Assembly (NCBI GenBank): GCA_964019425.1
Contig: OZ025782.1
Span: 1,178,001 to 1,242,000 of the forward strand
Source: Flectonema sp. DT1601
Taxonomy: Eukaryota; Euglenozoa; Diplonemea; Diplonemida; Diplonemidae
Length of the DNA stretch: 64,000 nucleotides
Reading direction: 5' to 3'
Shown: piece after piece, positions 29,972 through 40,822 of the stretch
How positions within the stretch are numbered: the stretch's first letter is position 1
Layout of the letters: each line of letters starts with the position of its first letter
Made by a program: the position numbers and the translations under genes
Notes under the pieces: generated by a model
What the model was told of the DNA's origin: nothing
Database searches by the model: none
What the model saw: the letters and a program-made list of their open reading frames with translations, nothing else

Positions 29972-30110
29972 GTTGTTACTTTAACTGTTTAATAAGAATA
30001 CATTGTAACGTGTGGGTTGTGTTAATGTTGTTTGTTAGAATACAACTCGTATTACTAAATATCTACAAAGAATAGAATGCTCTCATCTCAGTGAGTATGT
30101 TTAGGGGTAG

Positions 30111-30359
30111 CTATGTGTCAAAGTCACCTTTTAAGACGACGAAAACGTGTTGATCGTCTTTCAGTTCGCTGCATATTAAAGCACTTGGAGAGTGGATTGT
30201 CCCTCCTTCTTGTCTAATTCCAAGTGGTTTTCCAAGTGAAACACCAAAATTACTATCGTAACGAGCAACTCCAACACTTCCTAACCAAGACACTTTCTGG
30301 GTGCCTTCACCACATTCTACACAGATTACTTTCTCTCTAACATGGACGTTAATTTTCAT
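30111..30359 (-). CDS. Small 82-aa protein, possible beta-grasp fold, unknown
   Basis: The protein begins KINVHVREKVICVECGEG, continues KVSWLGSVGVARYD and ends with a DDQHVFVVLKGDFDT strand. The alternation of strands with one helix suggests a ubiquitin-like fold, but I cannot name the family. An acceptor CTTTTCTCAAGTCTCCAG lies 13 nt upstream of the ATG, as for its neighbours, which supports it as a real gene despite its size. Confidence 0.65.
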   Translation of the reverse strand: MKINVHVREKVICVECGEGTQKVSWLGSVGVARYDSNFGVSLGKPLGIRQEGGTIHSPSALICSELKDDQHVFVVLKGDFDT

Positions 30360-30938
30360 GTTGTAGTACCAACTGGAGACTTGAGAAAAGTTAATTATTA
30401 CTTTACGGTGTGATTAAGACTAAGTGATCTTGTTGTACGTGTGCGTGTTTCTTGTGTGGAAAGAAAAAATGAGTTTTTATTTTGAAAAACACACGTCTAC
30501 TAAGGTTATTATGTAAAAAAAAAGTTGAACACGTCAAACAATAAAGAAATGTCATGTTCAAAAAAAAAAATAATAACGATGGAGAGGAAAATGGAAGATA
30601 ACGTTAACAAAAATAAAGGAGAGAGAGAGAGAGAGAAGATGGTTTTTTTTTTTTTTTTCATCATTATATTACCATCTCTGATTACGAACAGACTTCCACC
30701 GAATTAAAAGGAAAACCAGAAATAATTCAGGTTCCTACTCGCGGAAAATACTTAAATCGTCATTATAAAACTGAGGCCTGCATCAGAGTAGTAAAATGGT
30801 TAGAAAAAAGACAGGCGAAAGCAACGAGAGGTCTTTCATGACCTGCGAGTACGAAATATAAAAAACAAGTCCCGCCGTCAATTGACTGTAACAGATTTCA
30901 CAAGAATGGCTTTGAATGATGACGAAGTAAGTGAACGA
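30360..30938. other. Spacer, no gene seen
   Basis: AT-rich, with a (GA)n microsatellite at about 30619-30636 and A or T runs. Short plus-strand frames are low-complexity. It holds the leader of the 82-aa gene and the 3' UTR of the EGF/propeller gene. Confidence 0.5.
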
Positions 30939-32039
30939 CTAGTGAAGTTCCTGCATCAGAGTGTACGCAAATCCGTTCTTGTCCAAGACACTCGAAATGA
31001 AATATTTAGGAATCGCATTTTCGAATATTACTTCTGGGCGCTCTCTCCTCTTAAAAAGTTCATGAGACCCATCAGCATACGTAACGTTCAATGTGAATGG
31101 ATCGATCGGACTGGTGATGTAGTTTTTAGTCGCCTCCGTCGAGAAAGCATGTCCTCCGTGAGGACCGTAGTGATATAACACATGAAAGTTATCACGAGAA
31201 TCAATCCAAATGAAAGGATCTTCACAAGCAGTACACTCAATCTTTGATGTGTACGTGTATGAGGTTGCGTTACTACCCGAGTCAGATATCGCAATTCCAA
31301 TCGCTTCTTGAGCTAAATTCATTCTAAACGCCATAACATGACGGTCTAGTTTCTTACTATAAACAACACTTGGATTCGATACATGTGTTTTACCAACTCC
31401 TTTAATATAAACAGAGTTTACCTTCCAGCTGTCTGAGGCTACGTCTTCACTTTCAGCAAGCCAGATATCTGGTTGAGTATTACCAGGAGGCATTGGTTTA
31501 ATAAAAGGAGGTCTGATGACTGCACTGTTATACAATCCTGGGTATGGAAGGCTACTGTTACCAGGACATACATCTTTGGGGCCTGGTTGTGGGATATCGT
31601 TAACTCTAAATATCAAATAGGTTTTCGAATTAGCCCTCCAAATGTGTGGTCCAAAAGAGTCAGGAACCGAAAGCATACTCTTCACAGTCTTCTCACCTTC
31701 GATACTTTCTGATGTTAAGTGGGCTATGAATGAACCACCAGCTCCAGATGTGAGTACCCCATGATCTCCACAAGCAACATCAACTAAAGAGTGAACCATT
31801 CCATTAGTATCTGTTACAGCTGTGTATCCCCAACTTGAAACATTTGTTGATCCTTTCTTCGGCCATATTTGACCTCCTCCATACAAACTCAACTGCGCAC
31901 AGCTGTCACCCATAAAACCAGGGTCACACTGACATTTCTCATTAACACACAAACCATTCAAGCTGCAATTTTCGTCAGTTTTGCAAGCTTTAGCACACAC
32001 GACACTCACTAGGAGTGCTATCACTCGAACAGTCTTCAT
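30939..32039 (-). CDS. Secreted EGF-like protein with GH43/32-type beta-propeller
   Basis: 366 aa from the ATG at 32039; a GTGTTTAG acceptor lies 13 nt before it. The first ~17 residues are a signal peptide (VRVIALLVSVVCA). An EGF-like module with six Cys follows (CKTDENCSLNGLCVNEKCQCDPGFMGDSC, ~18-48). The rest is strand-rich with propeller-like blades (HIWRANSKTYLIF, DIWLAESEDV, DPFIWIDSRDNFHVLYHY), typical of five-bladed glycosidase-like folds of the GH32/43/117 type. Several Asn-x-Ser/Thr sites suggest glycosylation. It may be an extracellular carbohydrate-acting or -binding protein; catalytic acids are not certain, so an enzymatic role is not claimed. Confidence 0.75.
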   Translation of the reverse strand: MKTVRVIALLVSVVCAKACKTDENCSLNGLCVNEKCQCDPGFMGDSCAQLSLYGGGQIWPKKGSTNVSSWGYTAVTDTNGMVHSLVDVACGDHGVLTSGAGGSFIAHLTSESIEGEKTVKSMLSVPDSFGPHIWRANSKTYLIFRVNDIPQPGPKDVCPGNSSLPYPGLYNSAVIRPPFIKPMPPGNTQPDIWLAESEDVASDSWKVNSVYIKGVGKTHVSNPSVVYSKKLDRHVMAFRMNLAQEAIGIAISDSGSNATSYTYTSKIECTACEDPFIWIDSRDNFHVLYHYGPHGGHAFSTEATKNYITSPIDPFTLNVTYADGSHELFKRRERPEVIFENAIPKYFISSVLDKNGFAYTLMQELH

Positions 32040-32372
32040 TTTTATTCTTCTCCTAAACACAAAGTAAATAATGAGATTATATAAAAAGTATACTCCTGTA
32101 GCAGCAGCAGTAAGGTCGGTACTCAAGTTTGATTGCTCTCGTCTGTTAATTATAAAGAAAAGGTATTCAACCATCTCATCCACAACTTAAATAACAATAA
32201 GAACAAAACCAAACAACAATAACAACCGAGAAATAAATAGCAAAAAAAAAAAAAAAAAAAAAAATGAGTGGAAATTACTCTTTTTTTTTTTTTTTTTTTT
32301 TTTTCCCCGCGTGAAAATCTAAGAAAAATAAAGAATAGTCTCAATGAACTAATCCACGATGAAAACACCACA
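32040..32372. other. Spacer with long A and T tracts
   Basis: Contains A24 and T24 tracts at about 32240-32305 separated by 17 nt, a near-perfect inverted homopolymer pair, plus an acceptor tract upstream of 32039. No gene seen. Confidence 0.5.
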
Positions 32373-33182
32373 TCATTCGACTTGGTAAGCAACACCATTC
32401 TGAAGTAATATACTGTGAGTACCTGCTTCAGTAATTCCTTCTTGTAATAAGATATCAGTATGACCATTCGGGGTATTAATACGAACGTACGGATCTCCAG
32501 AAGGTGATTTCCAACACGCAGGAAGTGGAGTTGCTGATGACGGTAAAGTAGTAAGAAACGGACATTCCTCTTCAGAAGCAAACACAGAAAGGATCCACGA
32601 AAGAAGAGCAAAGATGATAGCAGCAGCAGCACCACCACGTGCTACAGTTGTGAGAATTGCAGGTGATTGAGAAGAACGGTTTTTAACAATCGGAGATTGC
32701 ACCTGTTGCACTTGTTCACGATCTTGAACAGTTCTAATGGGTGACGTTCTTTCAGTTTTAGAAGCAGCTGTTGGAAGAATCACTAATGGTGTACACGGTA
32801 GACTTTGATAACTAGTTGGCTCTCTTTCCTTTAATACTAAAGTATACTCCGCATGATCTTGTAGTGTAGCACAACCAACTATAATGTGACAACCTGATGA
32901 GTCTAACAAACTGAACTCTTCATTTCCTCTTATAGAAAACACATTCTTAATAGTTGATATTATATTTTCAGCACGTTCTTTTGGACCAATTTTGAATCGT
33001 TTTGGTTCTTCTGTTCCCTGTCGTATTGAGAAGGTCTTTACATGTTCATAATCTCTTCCAAACAGTTCACTCAGAGATTCAATGCTCTCATCAACATCTT
33101 GTTGATGCTTTACAAGATCTGTCTGACGTTTTAGGAGTGCTGGTGCCGATTGATTTGCTTTCTTATTGGAGCCAAAGACCAT
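32373..33182 (-). CDS. 269-aa single-pass membrane protein, unknown
   Basis: The N-terminal ~125 residues look globular and cytosolic with a beta-grasp-like end (SLLDSSGCHIIVGC, then AEYTLVLKE). A Ser/Thr/Gln-rich linker follows, then one transmembrane segment at about 180-200 (GGAAAAIIFALLSWILSVFA). The C-terminal ~70 residues have two Cys, probably on the other side of the membrane. No signal peptide, so possibly type II or tail-oriented. A TCCCTCGTACACAG acceptor ends 10 nt before the ATG. It sits between two secretory-pathway genes, though gene order need not reflect function here. Confidence 0.7.
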   Translation of the reverse strand: MVFGSNKKANQSAPALLKRQTDLVKHQQDVDESIESLSELFGRDYEHVKTFSIRQGTEEPKRFKIGPKERAENIISTIKNVFSIRGNEEFSLLDSSGCHIIVGCATLQDHAEYTLVLKEREPTSYQSLPCTPLVILPTAASKTERTSPIRTVQDREQVQQVQSPIVKNRSSQSPAILTTVARGGAAAAIIFALLSWILSVFASEEECPFLTTLPSSATPLPACWKSPSGDPYVRINTPNGHTDILLQEGITEAGTHSILLQNGVAYQVE

Positions 33183-33668
33183 AATTGAATACCTGTGTAC
33201 GAGGGAATATGTTTAGTGACCTTGAGCTTCTTGTTGTGTATTAAATTGAATCTGGGTGTTGCTGTGTATTAAAAAAAAACATTTTACTGAGTAAAATAAT
33301 ATTGCGATTTATTACTATGAGAAGTAACTAATAGCTGAAGGGCGAGGAAAACGACGTGCGAGATGTTAAGTACGATAAACAGCAATAGCATGCCACTCAA
33401 AAATGACACCCACACGAAGGAGGGCGACACGCGCAAAGGGTACGTGGAGTTTAAAAACTTTCTGTTTCTTTCTTTCTTTTTTTTTTTTTTTGTGTCAGTT
33501 TCCCAGCAGGAATTCGAGATACCGCCACTTAAAACAAAATCAATAGATAAACATCATAAGGTTTTCTTTTTATTCATTTTTTTTTTTTTTTTTTAAATAA
33601 CTACGTAACCGGGAACAACAAACCAATAACCCAGACTGACACACTGATTTATGATTTAACAAACACCA
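33183..33668. other. Spacer, no gene seen
   Basis: AT-rich with T tracts near 33479-33492 and 33579-33595. Nothing recognisable. Holds the leader of the 269-aa gene and 3' UTR of the amidase gene. Confidence 0.5.
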
Positions 33669-34742
33669 CTATCCATCGTAGTCTCTAATGTGGCAGCTGT
33701 AAATTGAAGGCTGGGCAGCTGACATGAGACATGTAAAAACAGTTCCTTTATTCAAAACTCTCGGAGTTGACATAACATTGTAAAGGTTTTCTGTTGTTAC
33801 TTTACTTGCGGAAGTGATATTGTGCATTCCGTCAACCGCTGTCTTTCTACGGTCATCATTAGCTGGAGGTTGAGTCCAATGATCGTAGTTAGTTTGAACA
33901 ATAAACCATTGGTATGACTGTGGGATAGTCCAGACATCAGTTAGAGCTGTTGTGAAGTTTCTCGTAATAACAACACCTTCATTCACTTTAGTACCTCCAA
34001 CAATGTAGTAAACTGGAGCAGAGATATTAACATTGGTAAGTTGTTGTACAACTTCAGTGTAACTGTTTGCAGAGAATATAGCTTGTCTTAGTGCCATTGA
34101 TGGTGGAAGTTTGTGCATTGATATTTGCTTTAAGTTATCATTTATGTCAGAAGTGTCTCTTTCATTTCCTTCAACAGTAAACATTCCAGGCTTCTGACCT
34201 GTCCACATTCCAACTAAGCCAACGAATCCAGTGTAGGTCATGATGTGAGAACCATTCTGTTTGAAGTCAATAGTCACAGTTGAGTTACGAAGTAGTTTTG
34301 TTAAAACAACACCACCTCCGAAGTCTAAGTTCCTTCCATGAAAAACTCCACTGCCCTGAGTGTTGGTAATGATTCCAGTACAAGCGATGTTATCTTGAGC
34401 ATGTGCTGCAAAGTCATAAAAGAAGTTAACAGTTGCTACTTCAGCGAAAGTAAGTCCTGAACACTTTTGGATTGATTTCATCTCACCGTTGAATGGTTCT
34501 GGAAGCCAACTCTCAACTTTATCCATCTCTTTCAAGATCTGCTCAACATCTTTGAGAGGTAAGGACGCAGGGAGTAACGCGTACACTTCAGCAGTCAGCT
34601 TTAGTATTTCCTCTTTGTACTCTGGGCAAATCACATCCCATCTGTTGACTGGAGGAGTCGCTAAGTCAATACTGTACTTCTTAGGAACTCTGTCTGCTGT
34701 CGCAACAAGAAAGGCACCAGCACATGCGAGGAATCGAAGCAT
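33669..34742 (-). CDS. Acid ceramidase / N-acylethanolamine acid amidase-like Ntn hydrolase
   Basis: 357 aa with a signal peptide (MLRFLACAGAFLVATA). It has the layout of the NAAA/acid ceramidase family: an N-terminal helical propeptide (~20-125) and a catalytic beta domain that would begin at the nucleophile Cys in ACTGIITNT, after which comes the family hallmark FHGRNLDFG. Later motifs also fit (GFVGLVGMWTG, FTVEGNERD, and a DDRRKTAVDGM near the C-terminus). These enzymes self-cleave before the Cys and hydrolyse fatty-acid amides or ceramide in acidic compartments. Several N-glycosylation sequons are present. A TTTTATTTTGCCAG acceptor lies 15 nt before the ATG. Substrate cannot be decided from sequence. 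Confidence 0.9.
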   Translation of the reverse strand: MLRFLACAGAFLVATADRVPKKYSIDLATPPVNRWDVICPEYKEEILKLTAEVYALLPASLPLKDVEQILKEMDKVESWLPEPFNGEMKSIQKCSGLTFAEVATVNFFYDFAAHAQDNIACTGIITNTQGSGVFHGRNLDFGGGVVLTKLLRNSTVTIDFKQNGSHIMTYTGFVGLVGMWTGQKPGMFTVEGNERDTSDINDNLKQISMHKLPPSMALRQAIFSANSYTEVVQQLTNVNISAPVYYIVGGTKVNEGVVITRNFTTALTDVWTIPQSYQWFIVQTNYDHWTQPPANDDRRKTAVDGMHNITSASKVTTENLYNVMSTPRVLNKGTVFTCLMSAAQPSIYSCHIRDYDG

Positions 34743-35125
34743 ATTTGTAAAGAAAGGCTGGCAAAATAAAATCCTCTACTATCAAGTTTATGGCAAAAAA
34801 AAAATAAAAAAAAAGACATTCATATCTCCTGTTGGAAACAAAATAACGATCAACATCCAAAGATAATATTGTTCTTATAATTGGGCCAGACAAACAACAA
34901 TGGAAAAAACAGATATGTCGGAATCAACATTAGCCAAAGGCCCTTTTTTTATTTTTTATTTTTTTTTGGGAGAAAAAACAGATTCAACTTTTCGCAGAAC
35001 ATCTCGTCCTACAAAATTTGATTATATAAATGCCTCACAGAAATGAGAACATTTTTTTTTTTTTTTTTTTTCCAGTTTTTTTGTTTTTAGATCTCAATTC
35101 CCTGTTTACAGTTTATCGTACCTGA
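34743..35125. other. Spacer, no gene seen
   Basis: Contains poly-T tracts near 34944-34975 and 35051-35072. No reading frame of note. Confidence 0.5.
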
Positions 35126-37526
35126 CTAGTGTGCCAAAGACGGTGGATTCTGAACTGAAATAGGTGGTGACAAAGCGTTTAGCCGCCTCTCAGAACTGTT
35201 TATGATTATTTGTTTTTTTTTCATATTTAATAATAATAATAATGGTGATATATAAATGATATAATTACACACCCTTCAACTCTACGAGCCATTAAAGAAT
35301 CGAGAACATCTTCAGTCACAGGTCTGACACGTTGTGGGTTGTGACGGATTTCCTGTTATGTTTAATTTGTTACTTTATTGTGAATGAATTGGAAGAAAAA
35401 AAAAGAAAAAAAAGAGAGAAAAAAAAAACCTTTGCGATCCATCTAGGTCGATGCCATTTACTTTTTGTTTTCTTTGAGAAGTTGGTTATCGATTCGAAGT
35501 CGGTTAAGTGGTGTCTGATTCCCTTCATAAAACCAGCACAACAGGCTGATGCAGAACATATAACAAACAATGCTAAAATATTAGTAGGAACCGTGTTGTA
35601 GTGTGTCGTGGTTATGCTTAGCAATAGTACAATGTAAACCATCGACATTAATATCCTCCACTCACCAAGAAGCTCATCAGCACCAATAACATTTCTAACT
35701 GACAGAGGTGGACAAAACCTTTTAATTTTATTGACCAACGAGTCCAATTTCTCAATACAAGGAAATTCATGAAACGGAGGAGCATCCATCCTACGATGAA
35801 CTCCAGCTTGTTGTTTCCACGATAAAACTATTCTTTGTGAACCAAATTCTTTATACGTACACGTATACGCACAAGAAACATCAGCATTCGGCGTACTAGC
35901 TAATGTTGGACTCCATATGCCACTATATACGGTTATTAGGTTGTGGGTAGTCATAACGTATACTCGCTTGCATGATGATAAGTGACTTGCAATAGTTGTC
36001 AAACCTCCAATTAGAAGAATACATCCAGTTATGATTAACCCAATACTTCCTACCATGATAGTTACCGGGAGTTCCTCATCGTGTGCCATTAAAAAGAATA
36101 AAGCTGATGATGACGTGATAGTAATCATCATGTGTAGGAACATTTGTTCGTGGCAGATGACGTCGAATACTTTGGGGCTCTCAGCCCAAACTACTCGTTC
36201 TTCACACTCGTTTTCACCACTCAGAACGTTTGCTTTAATAAAGGAAATGATACTAACTTGAAATAACGGAGAGAGGTTCTTTACGACATCAACAACAGGA
36301 TCTACTTCATTAGCTGCGAGAAGGGGAACTGCCGTATCAATTTGAACCATGTCTTGAACTTCTTCTGCGACAATAAAATTTTGATCTAAATCCCAAACAA
36401 CACCCAGAGACTCTGATTCAGAATCTAGATCCTCATTACCAACTTGAACTAATTCTAAGTCCTCCTCTCTCTCATGTTGAACAGTTTGAGGTGGTTGAGA
36501 TGGTTGAGTTGAAGTAGTGGCTTCCAACTGCTCCAGTTCAGTCTTACTTTCTTCGGAAATTTTGTCTTCTTGTTGTTGTTCAGCTTCAGCTTCAGTTTTC
36601 ACATCACCAGTTGGAGACTCTTGCTTAACACCATTTGGGCTCTTAACCCTGTCATAAAATAAACTCGGAAACTGCGGCAGAGAACCAATCGTTCCTTTCC
36701 TTTTCTGAGGACCAGGCTCGTCTACCTTTTTGAACGTTGAGTTCGGATCAAAGTGATTTGGGAAGACAGCTGCGTATGGACGACCTCTCAGCAGCCAAGC
36801 AAAGCGAAGTAAATATGGATCCCACTTACCCCCTAGAGCTGGTTCAATGGTTCGTGTGTAGAAACCAACACAAATAAATAATATAATTCCAATAAGATTG
36901 GTTACGATGTAATAAGGAACATAAAAATGTGATCTCAGAGAGAAGAACAACGCGCTGATGATATTCGACGCGCTGGTAGTCAGGCAAATAAGAGATGGCA
37001 AGAATGTGAGCCGAGTTAAAAAACATCCTCTGCATTCTCTAAACTCAGTGCATCGAGGACACTTCAACTCTGCAGTAAATGTTGAATTGTAAGACATCGT
37101 GTGAGGTCCATCGTCATCGTTACTTACGAGATCTTCTTCGATATCAGCGCTTAGGTTTAACCATCTCATTCTAGCTGTGTTGCCTTGTCCAGGAATCTTC
37201 CAAGGCTTTTGGACTACTGCTCGTACCCATAAAAGGTAGAGAATATTAAATAGTACAAGTATGACGCTTACCCAAAATACAAGTTCTACTTCACAGACGT
37301 AAACATTGAATGAGACTCTTGCTAGTAGACATTGTAAGTCAGGGCATTCCCATCGTACAGATGAGGCGTTTAAAATATTATTACATTCAGATCCGTGAGG
37401 CATACATGCCGAAGAATCTTCACACCAAATACATGATTCTTCAGACATGTGTGAACTACTGTTTGTTCTGATGCCTGAGGCATCCCATAGACAAGTTCCA
37501 CAGCTCTCTAATTGGCCACACGGCAT
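35126..37526 (-). CDS. Multi-pass membrane protein with PSI-like Cys-rich N-terminus, three exons
   Basis: Exons 37526-35430, 35352-35273 and 35195-35126 join in frame to about 748 aa; the introns start GTTTTTTTTT and GTGTGTAATT and both end AACAG. Residues ~3-50 are Cys-rich with the spacing of a PSI (plexin-semaphorin-integrin) domain (CGTCLW, CIWCEDSSACMP, CPDLQC). Hydrophobic segments follow at about 82-102, 170-190, 195-225, 480-500, 510-535 and two near 645-685, so roughly seven TM helices, with a long acidic/Gln-rich cytosolic loop (~290-400) between them. No family recognised; a receptor or transporter-like protein is possible. The start is uncertain: no cleavable signal peptide precedes the Cys-rich region from this ATG. 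Confidence 0.7.
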
Positions 37527-38167
37527 TTTTCTCGACACCCCCCCCTGTGGTTGTCCCCTTTTTTTTTTATACAGATCCTGAATAAGGGAATAATTCATGC
37601 TTAACATAAAGACATATCAATCTCACATTTAAGAGGCTTGTTTTCTTTTTTTTTTCCCCCCCTTTTGTTCAGCAAATCGCAGTTCAAACCAGAATCGATG
37701 AAGTCACTTTGTTGTGAAAAGGATTTTCTTGCAACTTAAATTAAAAAGAATGAAGAAAATATTGAATCTCAGTTCCAAGAAGTTGTGCCTTTTGCATTCT
37801 TTACAATAACAAAGGACAAGTACTGATGCTTACTAAACTGTCGTCACAACGAACAAAAAAAAAAAAAAAACTTAAAAATGTGAAACCGACCGAAAATACT
37901 TACAATGGAATTTTTTTTTATTTTTTTTCTTTCTCGCGCACCGCAAAGCAAGTGCTGCAACGTGCATTATTTTTTTTTTTTTCCTTTTTTTTTTCTTCCA
38001 CGATAATACATGAAAAAATAGATCGCAGGTTCGATTCTTCACATCAGCAACTAATGTAATTGACTTAATGAGAATCTCTGTTTGGTTAAAGCAAGCAAAC
38101 TAGTTGTGTTTTACAACAACAACAAACGTGAGACTATGACATGTGCCCATAGTAATACAAAGACTCT
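37527..38167. other. Spacer rich in T tracts, no gene
   Basis: Contains poly-T runs near 37557-37569, 37911-37928 and 37969-37994, and an A-run at 37856-37870. A GGTTCGATTC string at 38028-38037 resembles a tRNA B box but no tRNA can be folded around it. Confidence 0.55.
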
Positions 38168-39505
38168 CTACAGATATTCTTGACACATCTCACATCGAGG
38201 GTTATCACCAACGTTTACGAATGTGCAAGTAGAACATATGCGACCACCAGAAGAGCCTCCCCCAGCAACCAATACGAGTTCTCCAATTATTCCGTTCCAT
38301 CTTTCCTGTTCAGGGAAACTAACGCAAACATGGATGTCATCAAAGAAGTGAAGAACTCTTCCAACTTGAGTTCTATCATTTAATAATCCCCAACCATAAC
38401 GAGGTCTAAAGAGAGTCGGGTCTATTTGAACTATCGATCCGACTTCAATCTGAGTGATGTCAGGAGATGATAAAATAATAGTGTTGGATCGAATCCAGAG
38501 ATCTTCTCTAACTCCAGGACGTTCTACAGTAACACTTCGAGAAGTAACAGCTGTGGCAACACCAACATGTTGTGTGATCGTATTATAAACCCTTGATCCA
38601 AGTCTAATAGTTGCTTCTGATCCAGTTCGATGATTACCAACCGGAACTTGAAATGGATGTTCAACTCTCGCAGTTGGTAGTGAAGGGCATCTCTCAGAGT
38701 CTGATCTCATTCTCTGAAGTGCTTTCATAGTACGCGGTTTAGTCTTTTTACTAACTCCAAGAGCGGCACATAAAGTTTCACTCAGCCCTTCTCTTCTTAC
38801 AAATTCCATTCTCGTGATTGTATCACTTTTTGTTGTATCGAATAAACACCAAATCCCATCAAGGATTTCACAAGCCTGGTCTATAGTTGCGTCGAGGGTT
38901 TTTGCAACTCCTCTTGCGACCTCATGCTTTGTAAGTTCACCAGTGCATGTTAAGTCCCAGTACTCAAACCATTTCATTGGATCATCAGGAAGAAATGGAG
39001 GAGGGTTGTTAACCCTAGTTGGTAGATACTTCTTTAAAAACGGGAGTAAATTTTGAATTTCCGGCATTGTAATGGCACCGCTACCATCAGCATCCCAAGA
39101 CTCCCAATGTGTGTCAATGAGATCTGGAATTTTTTTGTGGTCAACTGCTAACGAGGCAGATATTACGTCGGCAAGTTCTACTTTCGTGAGACTCCTTCTC
39201 CTGTCCATATCTACCAAGTCAAACCATCTGACAATATCTGTGAACGGATCTGGTAGCGGCATCACTTGTCTAAATGTAGCTCTGCAACATGGACACTTAT
39301 CAGTTCCTTTTGCTGTTAACATATTAGCACATTGCTTATGATAAAAATGCCTGCAAACTCTTCTCCCTCTCTCTGCTAAGACGCAAACTGGTGCTAATTC
39401 TTCACAACACAAGTCTTCTAAGCAAATTGAACATTCAGCGTGTTCTGCGGCCTCGTCTTGAATTAATTCGGATTCTATTCGTGTGACGGTATCTGTTTCA
39501 GCCAT
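38168..39505 (-). CDS. RING finger + EF-hands + RanBP2-type zinc finger protein (putative E3 ligase)
   Basis: 445 aa. Residues 25-74 are a RING finger (CSIC, CRHFYHKQC, CPCC). Residues ~85-235 carry four EF-hand-like repeats; the second, DADGSGAITMPE, is a canonical Ca2+-binding loop, while the others are partly degenerate. Residues ~280-410 are strand-rich repeats with paired VG...V/Q motifs. The C-terminus has a RanBP2-type zinc finger (CSTCTFVNVGDNPRCEMC) that in other proteins binds ubiquitin or RNA. The order implies Ca2+-regulated ubiquitin transfer with substrate or ubiquitin recognition at the tail. A CAATACCAACACAG acceptor lies upstream of the ATG. Confidence 0.85.
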   Translation of the reverse strand: MAETDTVTRIESELIQDEAAEHAECSICLEDLCCEELAPVCVLAERGRRVCRHFYHKQCANMLTAKGTDKCPCCRATFRQVMPLPDPFTDIVRWFDLVDMDRRRSLTKVELADVISASLAVDHKKIPDLIDTHWESWDADGSGAITMPEIQNLLPFLKKYLPTRVNNPPPFLPDDPMKWFEYWDLTCTGELTKHEVARGVAKTLDATIDQACEILDGIWCLFDTTKSDTITRMEFVRREGLSETLCAALGVSKKTKPRTMKALQRMRSDSERCPSLPTARVEHPFQVPVGNHRTGSEATIRLGSRVYNTITQHVGVATAVTSRSVTVERPGVREDLWIRSNTIILSSPDITQIEVGSIVQIDPTLFRPRYGWGLLNDRTQVGRVLHFFDDIHVCVSFPEQERWNGIIGELVLVAGGGSSGGRICSTCTFVNVGDNPRCEMCQEYL

Positions 39506-39874
39506 TTTTTTCTTCTTTTTTTTTTAAACTATACCTGTGTTGGTATTGTGTTTTTGAACAGGAATATAATAATTGAAAACAAAAGTTTAGTTTAGTTAGC
39601 AAAATACAAACTGATGACAAAACAAAACAAACACTACAGCAACTCGATGAAAAACCTGTAATATAAATAAAGCATTATGTGTGTTTTTAACTTAGCAATA
39701 AAGTGAGATGCCACTACTTGTTGTTCTGGTTCAGTGGGTGATCTTTTTTTTTTTGTATTTTTTTTTTTGAGTTTTTTTTTTTTTTTTTTTAGAAGAAAAC
39801 TTTTGATTCCGAACTACCCAACTGTTAATAATAATACCAAAAGCATATTAATTAACCGTGAGCGAGCCCGGTGC
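39506..39874. other. Spacer, no gene seen
   Basis: Poly-T tracts at about 39745-39791. Contains the leader of the RING/EF-hand gene and 3' UTR of the uS2 gene. A short frame on the plus strand is only T-run translation. Confidence 0.5.
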
Positions 39875-40627
39875 TTAGTTCCAGCCCTCATCTTCGTCTC
39901 CCCAGTTAACATCAGCGTCACCTTCTGGGACGGTGGTGGTGGCCTGGACTTCAGCGGCGGCTTCCTTCTCCTCGGCCTCCTTCTTAAGAACCTCATCCGG
40001 ATCTCTGTAGAAGAACAGATCAACCTTCTCTTCCCATTCGATGGATCTGACGATCTTACCTCTCATTCTCAATACTTCTCTTGACAACAACCAGTACATC
40101 ATAGAGATGGCCTGGGTACCTCTGTTGTTACATGGAATGGCAACATCAACGTGGGTCAATGGAGAGTCGGTGTCACAGAAAGCGATGATTGGGATGTTAA
40201 CGTAGGCAGACTCTCTGATGGCCTGGTGGTCAGTACGTGGGTCAGTAACGATGATCAAACGTGGCTGGGAGAACTTCTCCTGCTTCTGGTTGGTGAATGA
40301 ACCAGGGCAGAAACGTCCAGCCATTGAAGTGGCCTCAGTGTACTTTGCGTACTTGAGAACGGCTCTCTGTCCGAATGGTCTGGCAGAGATGACAACAATG
40401 TCAGCTGGGTTCTCAATAGTGGCAATGATACGAGCAGCAAGGATCAACTTCTCCCAGGTCATGTGCAAGTTGATGACGTGGATACCGTCCTTACGACGAG
40501 CGGAGACGTATCTCTCCATAGCAGCGGTCAAGTTCTTGGTTCCCTGCTGAACCTTGCAGGCCAACATCTTCTGGATGTCAGCCTCGGTAGGCTGAAGCAC
40601 CTTCGATCCACTGTGAAGCACGGACAT
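39875..40627 (-). CDS. RPSA: 40S ribosomal protein SA (uS2)
   Basis: 250 aa from the ATG at 40627. It matches eukaryotic uS2 along its length: [102 protein letters not shown] and AIPCNNRG, and the acidic, Trp-containing C-terminal tail ([11 protein letters not shown]). It is a structural component of the small subunit near the mRNA exit. Codons are strongly biased to C- or G-ending (AAC, ATC, GTC, CTC), unlike the AT-rich neighbours, as expected for a very highly expressed gene. An acceptor CACCCCCACTCAG lies upstream. Confidence 0.97.
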   Translation of the reverse strand: MSVLHSGSKVLQPTEADIQKMLACKVQQGTKNLTAAMERYVSARRKDGIHVINLHMTWEKLILAARIIATIENPADIVVISARPFGQRAVLKYAKYTEATSMAGRFCPGSFTNQKQEKFSQPRLIIVTDPRTDHQAIRESAYVNIPIIAFCDTDSPLTHVDVAIPCNNRGTQAISMMYWLLSREVLRMRGKIVRSIEWEEKVDLFFYRDPDEVLKKEAEEKEAAAEVQATTTVPEGDADVNWGDEDEGWN

Positions 40628-40822
40628 CGTCAAGTGATAAGATACCAAGTTGGGTATTCTGAGTGGGGGTGATGATTATAAAATACTAAAACAATACGAT
40701 AGCTGACTTACTAATAATGTTATTCATAAAAATAGTATTAAATAATAAAAAAAAACACACAAAAAAAAAAAAAAAAAAACAATCGTATTTCTGAATAATA
40801 ACAACAAAAAGGTTTTCAGACC

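Noticed and set aside
32240-32305. A24/T24 pair considered as a transposon terminus or poly-A tail of a retroelement
   Set aside because: Homopolymer runs are everywhere in the spacers; no flanking duplication or element body.
37988-38060. GCAGGTTCGATTC string resembling a tRNA B box
   Set aside because: No A box at the right distance and no acceptor-stem pairing around it.
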